Origin: Phaeovulum sp.
Lineage (GTDB): Bacteria; Pseudomonadota; Alphaproteobacteria; Rhodobacterales; Rhodobacteraceae
Reading direction: 5' to 3'
Assembly: GCF_030684035.1 (NCBI RefSeq)
Contig: NZ_JAUXPI010000019.1
Span: 1-44,312, forward strand
Length of the DNA stretch: 44,312 nucleotides
Position 1 is the stretch's first letter; each line of letters begins with the position of its first letter. Below the pieces are notes generated by a model. That model made no database searches and was not told the origin of the DNA. It was given only the letters and a program-made list of their open reading frames with translations. The translations under genes and the position numbers were made by a program. Positions 22,965 to 30,574 of this stretch are shown piece by piece.

Positions 22965-23095
22965 TCACCTACCAGCACGATGTTGCGCGCCGGCCGGCCC
23001 ATGGCGGCCATATTGGCAAGGCCAACCTGTCCGGCGACGTCCACAGACTGCCAGCCGAAGGCTTGCACCGTCTCGTCGCGGCTGGGTTCTGGCGC
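22965..23095 (-). pseudogene. fragment of a DNA2/NAM7-like helicase
   Basis: The minus strand encodes a short stretch resembling the Walker B neighbourhood of superfamily I helicases: VDVAGQVGLANMAAMG followed by RPARNIVLVGD, where intact proteins read VDEAGQ. The Glu is lost, and the reading beyond the GD does not continue the helicase. It is a small remnant directly abutting the recombinase fragment, which suggests successive insertions and deletions. The assignment rests on one motif. Confidence 0.45.
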
Positions 23096-23100
23096 GCGAT

Positions 23101-23616
23101 CATTATGACGATGGCAGCATCTCGGGCGTCACGCTGGAGCGGCCCGGCCTCAAGCAGCTGTTGGCCGACATCGAAGACGGGCTGATTGATGTGGTGGTCG
23201 TCCACAAGATCAATCGCCTGTCGCGTTCGCTGATGGATTTCTCGAAGCTGGTCGAGGTCTTCGACCGCAATGGCGTGACCTTCGTCTCGGTCACACAGTC
23301 CTTCAATACCACCACGTCCATGGGGCGACCGACGCTGAACATCCTGTTGTCCTTCGCGCAGTTCGAACGCGAGGTGATCGGCGAGCGGATCCGCGACAAG
23401 GTGGCCGCCTCGCGCCGAAAGGGCATCTGGATGGGTGGTCCGGTGCCACTGGGCCATGATGTGAAGGACCGCAAACTGGTCGTGAACCCGGCCGAGGCCG
23501 CAGCGGTGCAGACGATCTTCCGGTTGTTCGCGCGGTCCAGTTCCACGGCGCAGCTGATCGACGAACTGCACACCCGCGCGATCCTGACCAAGAAGCGCAA
23601 GCCCTTCGATGTGAAT
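23101..23616 (+). pseudogene. fragment of a large serine recombinase
   Basis: About 172 codons match the middle of site-specific serine recombinases: YDDGSISGVTLERPGL, then DVVVVHKINRLSRSLMDFSK, FVSVTQSFNTTTSMGR, NILLSFAQFEREVIGERIRDK and the start of the recombinase domain ending near KRKPFDVN. The N-terminus with the catalytic Ser is missing, as are the rest of the recombinase domain and the zinc-ribbon/coiled-coil end. The frame runs on into unrelated DNA. It must be inactive, and it marks the right border of the sulfur gene region as an old integration site. Confidence 0.85.
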
Positions 23617-23845
23617 CCGCGTGCAAAAGTGATCCACTTGTGGAGAGAACCATCAGGACCTTCGCCAGTTCACCTTTTTATAGTCCACCTTTTGGTCCAC
23701 TTCGAGCAGAGCGGTTGTAAGTTCAGCTATGGTCTGGGAGGAGTAATGCGTGAGTCTCTCCATCCGCCCAACGTGCCGAAAATGTTCAGCAATGTTGATC
23801 TGCGAGGCCGTTTCCCCATGCCCTCCACCGGCACCAGCCCCGCGT

Positions 23846-24634
23846 TCAGGGCTTCAGCTCTCCCGCCTCGATGGCGAAGGGTAGCAGGTTTTCGGGCGGT
23901 GGCAGCGGGCAGATCGCGTGCTCGCTGAAGGCGCAGGGCGGGCTGAAGGCGCGGTTGAAATCGAGCACGATCCAGTCATCGCCGATTTCATCGGGGATCA
24001 GAAACCGCGCCGCGCCGTAGGTCTGGCTGCGCGACGTCAGGTCGCGGAAAACGAACATCGGCTTGCCCGCCTTGCGGTGCGTCGGCAACAGCGTGACCGT
24101 CCGCCCCGCATGCTCGAACTCGGCCCGGTGGGTCAGCGTGAACTCGGCGGCGTGACCACCTTTCAGCGCAATCCCGCGCGCCTCGGGGGTGGCAAGGGCC
24201 AGCCAGTGGGCACGAATCCGCCAGGCCTTGTCGGCGGGAAAGTAGCGCAGGCCCGCAAATGCGCGCCGCGCCGCACTGTCAAGATCGCGCACCCGCAGCG
24301 CCGCCTCGCCCGCAACGCGGTGAATCTCCAGCAACAACCGCCCGGCACACAGCCGCGGCGGGGTTTCGGGCCCAGGCTCGAAACGGCGCGTGGCGCTCGC
24401 GCCGTGGGCCACGAACGCGGCGCTACCGTCCTCAGCCAGCATCAACGTGCCAAGCCGCGCCGGGCCGACGCTCAGCACCACGTCATTGCCTGCGCCCGCG
24501 CCCACGCTTTGCGTCCCCGGCACCAGCGGCACCCTGTCGGTCAGGTTCAACCAGCCGTCATCGGCGGCAAGATCGGCAAGGCGGCGCGCCCGCCATGCTG
24601 CCAGTTCGGCATCAAAACCCCTATCGTCGATCAT
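23846..24634 (-). CDS. DUF1684 family protein
   Basis: The product is 262 aa from the ATG at 24634, with GAGGGAG upstream. DUF1684 signatures are AELAAWRARRLADLAADDGWLNL (in two halves), RVRDLDS, LRYFPADKAWRI and, near the end, YGAARFLIPDE and DWIVLDFNRAFSPPCAFSEHAICPLPPPENLLP, again split. No signal peptide or membrane segment is seen. The function of the family is not established to my knowledge. It follows the cytochrome c gene after a gap of about 90 bases and its 3' end abuts the recombinase debris, but the conserved C-terminus looks intact. Confidence 0.88.
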   Translation of the reverse strand: MIDDRGFDAELAAWRARRLADLAADDGWLNLTDRVPLVPGTQSVGAGAGNDVVLSVGPARLGTLMLAEDGSAAFVAHGASATRRFEPGPETPPRLCAGRLLLEIHRVAGEAALRVRDLDSAARRAFAGLRYFPADKAWRIRAHWLALATPEARGIALKGGHAAEFTLTHRAEFEHAGRTVTLLPTHRKAGKPMFVFRDLTSRSQTYGAARFLIPDEIGDDWIVLDFNRAFSPPCAFSEHAICPLPPPENLLPFAIEAGELKP

Positions 24635-24722
24635 CTGCGGCTCCCTCGTTGTTTGCCGCAGGATTGGCGGCATCGGTGCCGGGCGCAAGCCCCAACCGCA
24701 GCCCGATGCCGCCCGCCGCGCC

Positions 24723-25166
24723 TCAGTTCTGCAGCGTGATCTGCCGCTGATAGGCCGCCTCGCGCTCGGGCCAGGCGCTTTTGATGTAGCTCAGCACCGC
24801 AAGAATATCGTCTTCCGAGATCGTATCCTTGAACGCCGGCATGTCGCTTTCATAACCGTTACCGACCATGGCGGCGGTGCCCCAGTAGATGATCTGCGCC
24901 AGCACCTTGTCTGAATGGTGCCAGGTGTGGCCGGTCGCATCATGCGGCGGCGCGGGGTAGCGGCCGGTTTCGCCGGGGCGCTGCCAGTCGGGCTGGCCTT
25001 GCAGATTTTCCCCGTGGCAGGCGGCGCAGAAGCCCTCATAAACTTCACTGCCACGCGCGATTTCGCCGGCATCGGCCAGCCCGGCACGCGGCGCGGCAAG
25101 CAGCCAGACACCTGCGGCAAGACTGGCACCAAGCGCCAGCGCGGTCAGGGCAAATCGTCGGGTCAT
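24723..25166 (-). CDS. class I cytochrome c, exported
   Basis: The product is 147 aa with an N-terminal signal peptide or anchor (residues 1-32, hydrophobic FALTALALGASLAAGVWLL). The haem motif is CAACH (47-51) and the probable sixth ligand is Met109 (ESDMPAF). Such short periplasmic monohaem cytochromes shuttle electrons between complexes; the partner is unknown here. The start overlaps the end of a 26-codon upstream frame. Small secreted and DUF1684 proteins flank it on the same strand, perhaps as an operon. Confidence 0.88.
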   Translation of the reverse strand: MTRRFALTALALGASLAAGVWLLAAPRAGLADAGEIARGSEVYEGFCAACHGENLQGQPDWQRPGETGRYPAPPHDATGHTWHHSDKVLAQIIYWGTAAMVGNGYESDMPAFKDTISEDDILAVLSYIKSAWPEREAAYQRQITLQN

Positions 25167-25243
25167 GGCTGCACCTCGATCATGGTTGCGGGCAGCGGCG
25201 CGCCGTGGCGCGGGGCAGGGTGGTCTGTCATCTGATGCTCCAT
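25163..25243 (-). CDS. possible 26-aa peptide gene overlapping the cytochrome c start
   Basis: The frame encodes MEHQMTDHPAPRHGAPLPAT and six further residues, His/Pro-rich, with its TGA overlapping the cytochrome ATG (ATGA). The overlap resembles translational coupling, but the peptide is very short and the upstream ribosome-binding sequence (GGGCGGA) is weak. It may be chance. Confidence 0.25.
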   Translation of the reverse strand: MEHQMTDHPAPRHGAPLPATMIEVQP

Positions 25244-25294
25244 TCCGCCCAGCGGGCGGCCTTGAGGGAAACTGCCGCGCGAGGGGCGCGGCGC

Positions 25295-25642
25295 TCAGAG
25301 GGTTGTGGAGCGGCGTGGAGGGTGGCGCATCGGCGCAGGCTCGCGCCCGTCAGCGGCAATTGCGGCTTCGGCAAACGGCAGCCGCGTCATCTGCCGGGCG
25401 GGGCCCGCGAAGGGGCGCGCGCCCGTGGGGTCGAAAACCCCGGTGCAGCCAATGGCACAGGCCAGATCATCCACCACCCCGGCTTCGGCGGCACCCGGCA
25501 CCGCGGCATGGGCGGCATGCGCGTGGTGGACAGCAGCGCCGGTTACAGCGGTCGCCGGTGGCGGCATCGCCAGCGCCGAAATTGCCAGCGCAAGGCAGAG
25601 CAAAAGCGCAACAAGGCGCGAAGGGCGGCTGGGCGCTGTCAT
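25295..25642 (-). CDS. small secreted or membrane-anchored His-rich protein, unknown function
   Basis: The product is 115 aa with an N-terminal signal or anchor (residues about 8-28, LVALLLCLALAISALAM). The mature part has a His/Ala cluster HHAHAAHAA (39-47) and two cysteines in ACAIGC, which together suggest metal binding. I do not recognise the family with confidence; DUF2946-like small proteins have a similar layout. It lies 52 bases before the 26-codon frame that precedes the cytochrome c gene on the same strand, so a metal- or cytochrome-related role is possible. Confidence 0.55.
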   Translation of the reverse strand: MTAPSRPSRLVALLLCLALAISALAMPPPATAVTGAAVHHAHAAHAAVPGAAEAGVVDDLACAIGCTGVFDPTGARPFAGPARQMTRLPFAEAAIAADGREPAPMRHPPRRSTTL

Positions 25643-25817
25643 GCCCCGCCTCTAGCGCCACTTCGCCCACCGATCAAGCTGGCCGCTGCCGCTAGCGTTC
25701 ACAAATCCGCGCTTAAGGCGAAAAGCCGCAGGTAAAGCCAGCCCGGGGCGGCAAAATCCCGGAACGCGCAGCGGCCCGGCAAAATTTGCCTCGGCCGCGG
25801 CACCGCGACACAGGTTC

Positions 25818-26975
25818 TCAAGCGTGCTGCAACTCAAGTTGCAGCACGTCGGTGTGGCCAGTGGCAAAGGCAGCCGCGCAGATTTCGAGGTAGAATTTCC
25901 AGCTGCGCAGAAACGCCTCGTCATGGCCAAGCCGCCGTATCCGCGGAGCCGCCTCGCTCATCCGCGCCGACCACATGCGCAGCGTTTCGGCATAGTCGCC
26001 GCCGAAGGCAAAGGGCGTCGCCGCCTCCAGCCCGGCGCGCCGCGCCTGATCGACAAGCACCGCCGTGCTTGCCAGCATGCCGCCGGGAAACGTGTAGCGG
26101 CGAATGTAATCGGACCCGGCGCGGTAGATCGAGAAATAGGCATCGGGCACGGTAATCGCTTGAATGACCGCGCGCCCGCCTTCGGCCAGCCGCGCCTTGA
26201 GTGTGGCGAAATAGGCGGGCCAATAGGCCTCGCCCACCGCTTCGATCATCTCGATCGAGACGATCGCATCAAAGCGCCCCTCGGTGCTGCGGTAGTCTTG
26301 CAGCCGGATCTCGGCGCGCCCGTCAAGCCGCGCGTCGGCATAGCCCTTTTGCGCGGGCGAAAGCGTCAGCCCGGTTACCCGCCGCCCCTCGCCCGCCGCG
26401 CGCTCGGCAAACCCACCCCAGCCGCAGCCGATTTCCAGCACGTTCTCGGCATTGCCGATCCGGTTCAGGATGCGGTCGTATTTGCGCAGCTGGCCGCGGT
26501 ATAGGTCGGTGTCGCCCGGCGCGAACAGCGCCGAGGAATAGGTCATCGAGGGGTCGAGCCACAATTGGTAGAACGCGTTGCCGACATCGTAATGGGCGCG
26601 GATGTTGCGCGCGGCACCGCGCAGGGAATTGGCGCGCAACACCCTGTCCGCAAGCCGATAGCGCAACTGGTTCCAGCGGTCGGCGTAGGAAAAACCCGCA
26701 AGCTGATCGCGGTTCAGCAGCGCCATCTGCGCCAGCTTTTCAATGCTCGACGTATGCCAAAGCCCGGCCACATAGGTTTCGCCCAGTCCGATGTCGCCCC
26801 GCGCGGCAAGTGCGGTGACCACCGACCAGTCGGTGATATGCAGATCGGCCGCAGGCTCGCCGGTGCCAAACATCAGCGCGTCGCCCTCGGGCGTGCTCAG
26901 CGCAAGGCTTCCCTGCCGAATCCCGGCCAGGGCATCAAGAAATTCGCGGCGCACCCGGGCGCTCAGGTAAATCAT
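25818..26975 (-). CDS. cfa: cyclopropane-fatty-acyl-phospholipid synthase
   Basis: This SAM-dependent enzyme methylenates unsaturated acyl chains of membrane lipids. The ATG at 26975 has a strong AGGAGGT and gives 385 aa. Signatures are AHYDVGNAFYQLWLDPSMTYS, split over residues about 127-147, VLEIGCGWGGFAERAA (about 179-194), GLTLSPAQKGYA and SIEMIEAVGEAYWPAYF. The start overlaps the stop of a truncated DUF1365 gene (TGATG). In alphaproteobacteria such genes occur in sigma-E/singlet-oxygen response clusters, and an ECF sigma remnant lies nearby. The coding end contains a 26-base palindrome. Confidence 0.93.
   Translation of the reverse strand: MIYLSARVRREFLDALAGIRQGSLALSTPEGDALMFGTGEPAADLHITDWSVVTALAARGDIGLGETYVAGLWHTSSIEKLAQMALLNRDQLAGFSYADRWNQLRYRLADRVLRANSLRGAARNIRAHYDVGNAFYQLWLDPSMTYSSALFAPGDTDLYRGQLRKYDRILNRIGNAENVLEIGCGWGGFAERAAGEGRRVTGLTLSPAQKGYADARLDGRAEIRLQDYRSTEGRFDAIVSIEMIEAVGEAYWPAYFATLKARLAEGGRAVIQAITVPDAYFSIYRAGSDYIRRYTFPGGMLASTAVLVDQARRAGLEAATPFAFGGDYAETLRMWSARMSEAAPRIRRLGHDEAFLRSWKFYLEICAAAFATGHTDVLQLELQHA
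25823..25848. repeat. perfect 12-base-arm palindrome inside the end of cfa
   Basis: CGTGCTGCAACT and AGTTGCAGCACG are exact reverse complements separated by CA. The sequence is fully within the last ten codons of cfa, encoding VLQLELQH. It may double as a terminator hairpin, as it lies just before the stop codon, although no T-run follows. Confidence 0.7.
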
Positions 26976-27281
26976 CAACTGACCTCCTCTTTCGGGGGCA
27001 GCGGGTGGCGGTGATACCGCGACCCCTTCAGCCAAAGCGTCAGGGCCTGCCAGTGGATCAGTGCCACCATGCGCCCCGGCCCCAAAGGGCGATGCAGCGC
27101 CGCGCCGATCAGGCGCGGTTTCCGACGGGCACGCGGGCGAACCACAAGCGTGGCCACCACGCCCTCGCTGCCCGCGCCATGGAATACGCCGATGCTAACA
27201 CGCTCTGCAGTGCAGGCGAAGCAAAACCAATACCTTCCCGCAACCTCCGGAAACGGCAAGGCCTGCCGCAGCTTCCGGGTC
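26975..27281 (-). pseudogene. C-terminal remnant of a DUF1365 protein
   Basis: About 100 codons match the end of DUF1365 proteins: VAGRYWFCF, ERVSIGVFHGAG, and the C-terminal MVALIHWQALTLWLKGSRYHR. An in-frame TGA near 27284 precedes it, and the N-terminal two-thirds of the protein are missing. Intact DUF1365 genes commonly sit directly before cfa, and the stop still overlaps the cfa start. The remnant has a possible TTG start at 27259 but no evident function. Confidence 0.75.
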
Positions 27282-27520
27282 GATCAGCAGGAAATCGGCC
27301 GCATGGCGGAAGGCTTTGGCTGGTGCCCCAGCGCACGCATGGGGCCGCCGCATCAACGCGTTCGGGCCCGAAGGTGAAGCAAGCTGCCCCGCCATCACGC
27401 GGGCAACACCCGGCGCGCGCGCAAATCGGTCTTGGGGAAAGCCCCGACGCGCCAGGTTGCGGCTTTGCCCGAACCCGCTGGCAAGGTGGCGCGTCGCGTA
27501 TTCGACGCGGCCGCAATTGA

Positions 27521-27811
27521 TGCTCGCGCCTCAAGGGCGTGGCCATGCGCGGCGGCCTTGGTGCCGCGCAGGCCGAGGATGGGGTGCGGGATGTGCTGCT
27601 GACGGACTGGCACAAGGCCGGGCAATTCGATCGCGGCTTGGCCCCGGCTTCCGACTGGATCTACCGCATCGCCCGAAACCGACAGATCGAAATGGCCCGC
27701 AAGCGCGCCCGCCCGTTGCCCGAGGGACTGATCGAAGAAGCCGCCGCGCCGGACAGCCATCCGCGCCGCGCCGTTCCGGTATCTTTCCGGCCCCGGTCAT
27801 GGCGGCGCTGA
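27521..27811 (+). pseudogene. remnant of an ECF (RpoE-type) sigma factor
   Basis: The frame reads RLKGVAMRGGLGAAQAED, VLLTDWHKAGQFD, SDWIYRIARNRQIEMARKRARP and EEAAAPDSHP, the order of sigma region 2 and linker in alphaproteobacterial RpoE-type ECF factors. A TGA lies just upstream, so the N-terminus is lost. After HPRR the frame leaves the family, while an adjacent frame reads APVMAALNGLPPR, typical of the start of region 4; this points to a frameshift. No anti-sigma gene is seen. It is a broken regulator beside the cfa locus it may once have controlled. Confidence 0.7.
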
Positions 27812-27924
27812 ATGGCTTGCCGCCGCGCTGGAAGGCGCTTGGCGGCGGGGTGCGCCAGCAGATCTGCACGCCGACCGCGAGGCTTCGGCGCGGTTGCTGG
27901 ACATTCCGCCTTGGCCTTGATATT

Positions 27925-29208
27925 TCAGCCCTTTTTCACGGCTTTGAGTTTGTCGATGCCCAGCATGTGCATCGCCGCCTTTTCGTAATACGGCTCGGAT
28001 TTGCCCTTGCGCAGCTTGCGAATGAAGTATTTCTCGAAGCCGATCTTGGCCAGATGCACCCATTTGCCCGATGCCGACCAGTTCACGTTGCGCGGCGGGA
28101 TCTGCGGCTGGGCAACAAAGGCAATGCCACCGTTGCCAAAGTCGGCCAGACAGACGGCGTTCCAGGTGCCGACGTTGCTCGGTTCCTGTCCGCGCACGAT
28201 CTGGCCAAGGTTCTGCGCCGTCGCGGTCACCATGCTTTCGATCATGAAGCCGGTCTTCGGCACGCCGCAGGGCACCGCTGTCGGCCCCATCGGCGGAATC
28301 GCCACGCAAACGCCGACCGCGAAGATGTTCTGATACTTCGGGTTGCGCTGGTATTTGTCGACAATGGTAAAGCCGCGCGGGTTCGACAGGCCTTCGATGC
28401 CGATCAGCGCCTTGATGCCGCGGAACGCGGGCAGCATCATCGCATAGGAAAAGGGCAGTTCCTTTTCGGGTTTCGCCTGGCCGTCATCGCCGACTTCCTC
28501 GACCGTCATCTTGCCCGCCTCGACCTTCTTGATGCGGGTCGAAGTCATCCATTTGATGTCATTCTCGCGCATTTCCGACTCGAGCAGGCCCTTGGTGTCG
28601 CCCACCCCGTCAAGCCCAAGGTGGCCCACATAGGGCTCGGGGGTGACGAAGGTCATTTTCACCTGATCGCGGATTTTCGCGCGCCGCAGCGCGGTGTTGA
28701 GGATGAAGGCGAATTCATAGGCCGGGCCAAAGCAGCTTGCCCCCTGCGCCGCCCCCACCACGATCGGGCCGGGTTTCTTGCAAAAGGCATCAAACGCCTC
28801 GCGCGCCTGTTCGGCATGGTCGATGTGGCAGATCGATTGCGTATGGCCTTCGGGGCCAAAGCCCTCGATCTCGTCAAAGGCCAGCTCCGGGCCGGTGGCG
28901 ATCACCAGATAATCGTAGGAAACCGATTGCCCATCAGCCAGTTGCAGCCGGTTTTCGTCCGGGTGCAGGCGCTCGGCGGCAACCGGAATGAACGCGATGC
29001 CCTTTTTCTTCATCACCGGTGCCAGGTCCACGGTGATGTCTTCGCGCTTGCGCCAGCCCACCGCAATCCAGGGGTTGGAGGGAACGAAGTGATACTTCGC
29101 GTCCTTCGTCACCACGGTGACGGTATCTTCCTTGCGCACCGCCTCGCGCAATTCATACGCCATGATGGCGCCGCCCAGGCCGGCGCCCAGTACCACGAAA
29201 TGTGCCAT
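27925..29208 (-). CDS. sqr: sulfide:quinone oxidoreductase-like flavoprotein
   Basis: This FAD protein of the SQR/FCSD family is 427 aa from the ATG at 29208 and is predicted to oxidise sulfide and reduce quinone at the membrane. The FAD fingerprint is VVLGAGLGGAIMAYEL (5-20), with FVPSNPWIAVGWR (41-53) and DYLVIATGPELAF (99-111). Cys127, Cys159 (GASCFGPAYEF) and Cys353 (NAVCLADFG) align by position with the three catalytic cysteines known in Acidithiobacillus SQR (128, 160, 356). Cys301 and Cys314 are extra. The C-terminal helices WVHLAKIGFEKYFIRKLRKG (382-401) may bind the membrane. It stands alone, downstream of a repeat-containing periplasmic protein. Confidence 0.9.
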   Translation of the reverse strand: MAHFVVLGAGLGGAIMAYELREAVRKEDTVTVVTKDAKYHFVPSNPWIAVGWRKREDITVDLAPVMKKKGIAFIPVAAERLHPDENRLQLADGQSVSYDYLVIATGPELAFDEIEGFGPEGHTQSICHIDHAEQAREAFDAFCKKPGPIVVGAAQGASCFGPAYEFAFILNTALRRAKIRDQVKMTFVTPEPYVGHLGLDGVGDTKGLLESEMRENDIKWMTSTRIKKVEAGKMTVEEVGDDGQAKPEKELPFSYAMMLPAFRGIKALIGIEGLSNPRGFTIVDKYQRNPKYQNIFAVGVCVAIPPMGPTAVPCGVPKTGFMIESMVTATAQNLGQIVRGQEPSNVGTWNAVCLADFGNGGIAFVAQPQIPPRNVNWSASGKWVHLAKIGFEKYFIRKLRKGKSEPYYEKAAMHMLGIDKLKAVKKG

Positions 29209-29356
29209 TTTTCCCCCTGCCTCAGCCGCTCCACCCGGCCGCCCAAATATATTCGGGACAATGAATGTGACAAGTTGCCGCGTCAAGAAGAATCTGCCCG
29301 CCCCGGCGCGCGCGGCACCGGGCGGGCAAGCGAGGCGCGTTGCGGCCGCCCGGCGG

Positions 29357-30442
29357 TCAGGGAAGCGTGACTTTCGCCGTTTCGCCCGCCGCGACACGCG
29401 CGGTTTTCTCAACCTTGCCGGTCTCGAAATAGGCCTCGACCAAGTAGTCGCCCTCGACCACCACATATTCCAGCGCGGTCAGGTCGAACTGGTGATAGAT
29501 CATCCGCCAGGGTTCGGCCGGGTTGTCGCTTGCAGCCATCACCGCCAGCGAATTGGCCCCCGGCGCGGAAATGCGCAGCAGGCCCGCCGCCAGATCAAGC
29601 GCCACCGGTGCAATCTCGCCTGCCTTGAGGCTGAACGGCACCTTGGTATTCGCCCCTTCCACCAGACCCTGCGCCACATAATCCCCCGGCGGCAGAATGA
29701 ACCGCCGCTCGGAAAGCCTGTCAAAGACCACCATGCGCAGCGCGCCGCCGGCGCTGGTCGGGGCGGCAAAGATGTCGATCCGTGGATGGAGCCCCTCGGG
29801 CAGCACGAAAGCGCCGGTGGAAACCCGCACATCGGCGGCGGCAGCCATTACCACCACGCTTTCAGCAACGGTTTCGCCCGCCCGAACCTGCAACGATTGC
29901 TCGGTTCTGACGGCGTCGAAAACCACCGTCGCCTTCACTTCGCCCGCCGGTACATAGGTCCGGAATGGGCCGACATAGCTCATCGTGGTACCATCGGCGG
30001 TCACCAGATACGAGGCCGCGCCGTTATACACTTCGCCCGCCAGTGACAATGCGGGCGTCAGCTCCAGAAGCCCCGCATTCAGTGCCAGCACCGGCACCGT
30101 GTTCATTCCCGGCGCAATCGTCACCACCGCTGCGGCAAAGGCAAGATCGAGCTTCGCCAGCAATATGTAATCGCCCGGCGGCGCGCTCAGCACCGCGCCC
30201 GGCCCCGCATGGGCCACCCGCGCCCCGGCCTTGCCGCCAGCGGCAATCGCGTAAAGCTCCCATGCCACGGGCACGTCGTCGCCAAGTGCTGCCCCGCCTT
30301 CGGCCAGCGCCGCGGTTGGCACAAGCTCGGCGCTTGGCGCGGCTGCTTCGGCAGGGGCGGGTGCCTGGGCAAAGGCCGCGCCGGTGGCAAGGCCAAGGCC
30401 GAAAAGCGCAAGGGCAAGCGGTCTGATCGGGAAGGACAACAT
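29357..30442 (-). CDS. periplasmic protein with four similar beta-type repeats, unknown function
   Basis: The ATG at 30442 (TGGAGC upstream) gives 361 aa with a signal peptide, probably cleaved after GAAFA (residues 1-25). The rest consists of four related units of about 70-90 residues (roughly 57-125, 140-205, 220-295, 297-361). Each has a motif like LPPGDYV, a charged beta strand, then AGE or a close equivalent followed by alternating hydrophobic residues. Examples are APPGDYILLAK, YVPAGEVKATV, LPPGDYVAQG and VVEGDYLVEAY. This looks like tandem Ig- or carboxypeptidase-regulatory-like domains. There are no Cys. It may bind ligands or act in the envelope; its neighbour is the SQR-like gene. 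Confidence 0.8.
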   Translation of the reverse strand: MLSFPIRPLALALFGLGLATGAAFAQAPAPAEAAAPSAELVPTAALAEGGAALGDDVPVAWELYAIAAGGKAGARVAHAGPGAVLSAPPGDYILLAKLDLAFAAAVVTIAPGMNTVPVLALNAGLLELTPALSLAGEVYNGAASYLVTADGTTMSYVGPFRTYVPAGEVKATVVFDAVRTEQSLQVRAGETVAESVVVMAAAADVRVSTGAFVLPEGLHPRIDIFAAPTSAGGALRMVVFDRLSERRFILPPGDYVAQGLVEGANTKVPFSLKAGEIAPVALDLAAGLLRISAPGANSLAVMAASDNPAEPWRMIYHQFDLTALEYVVVEGDYLVEAYFETGKVEKTARVAAGETAKVTLP

Positions 30443-30574
30443 GATTGGGCGCTCCATCAGGCAAGGGTCGCGGTCAGTAACGATGCCGCGGCACTGGCGG
30501 CAAGTCACCACGGCGTGAACGGACAAAGGGCCGCAGCGTCGCCGCCACGGCCCCCAAGTTTCTCTCGCCGGGTC

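Noticed and set aside
23617-23845. insertion-sequence end suggested by repeated GTCCAC-CTTTT units
   Set aside because: The units are short and imperfect, no transposase is attached, and no matching inverted end was seen.
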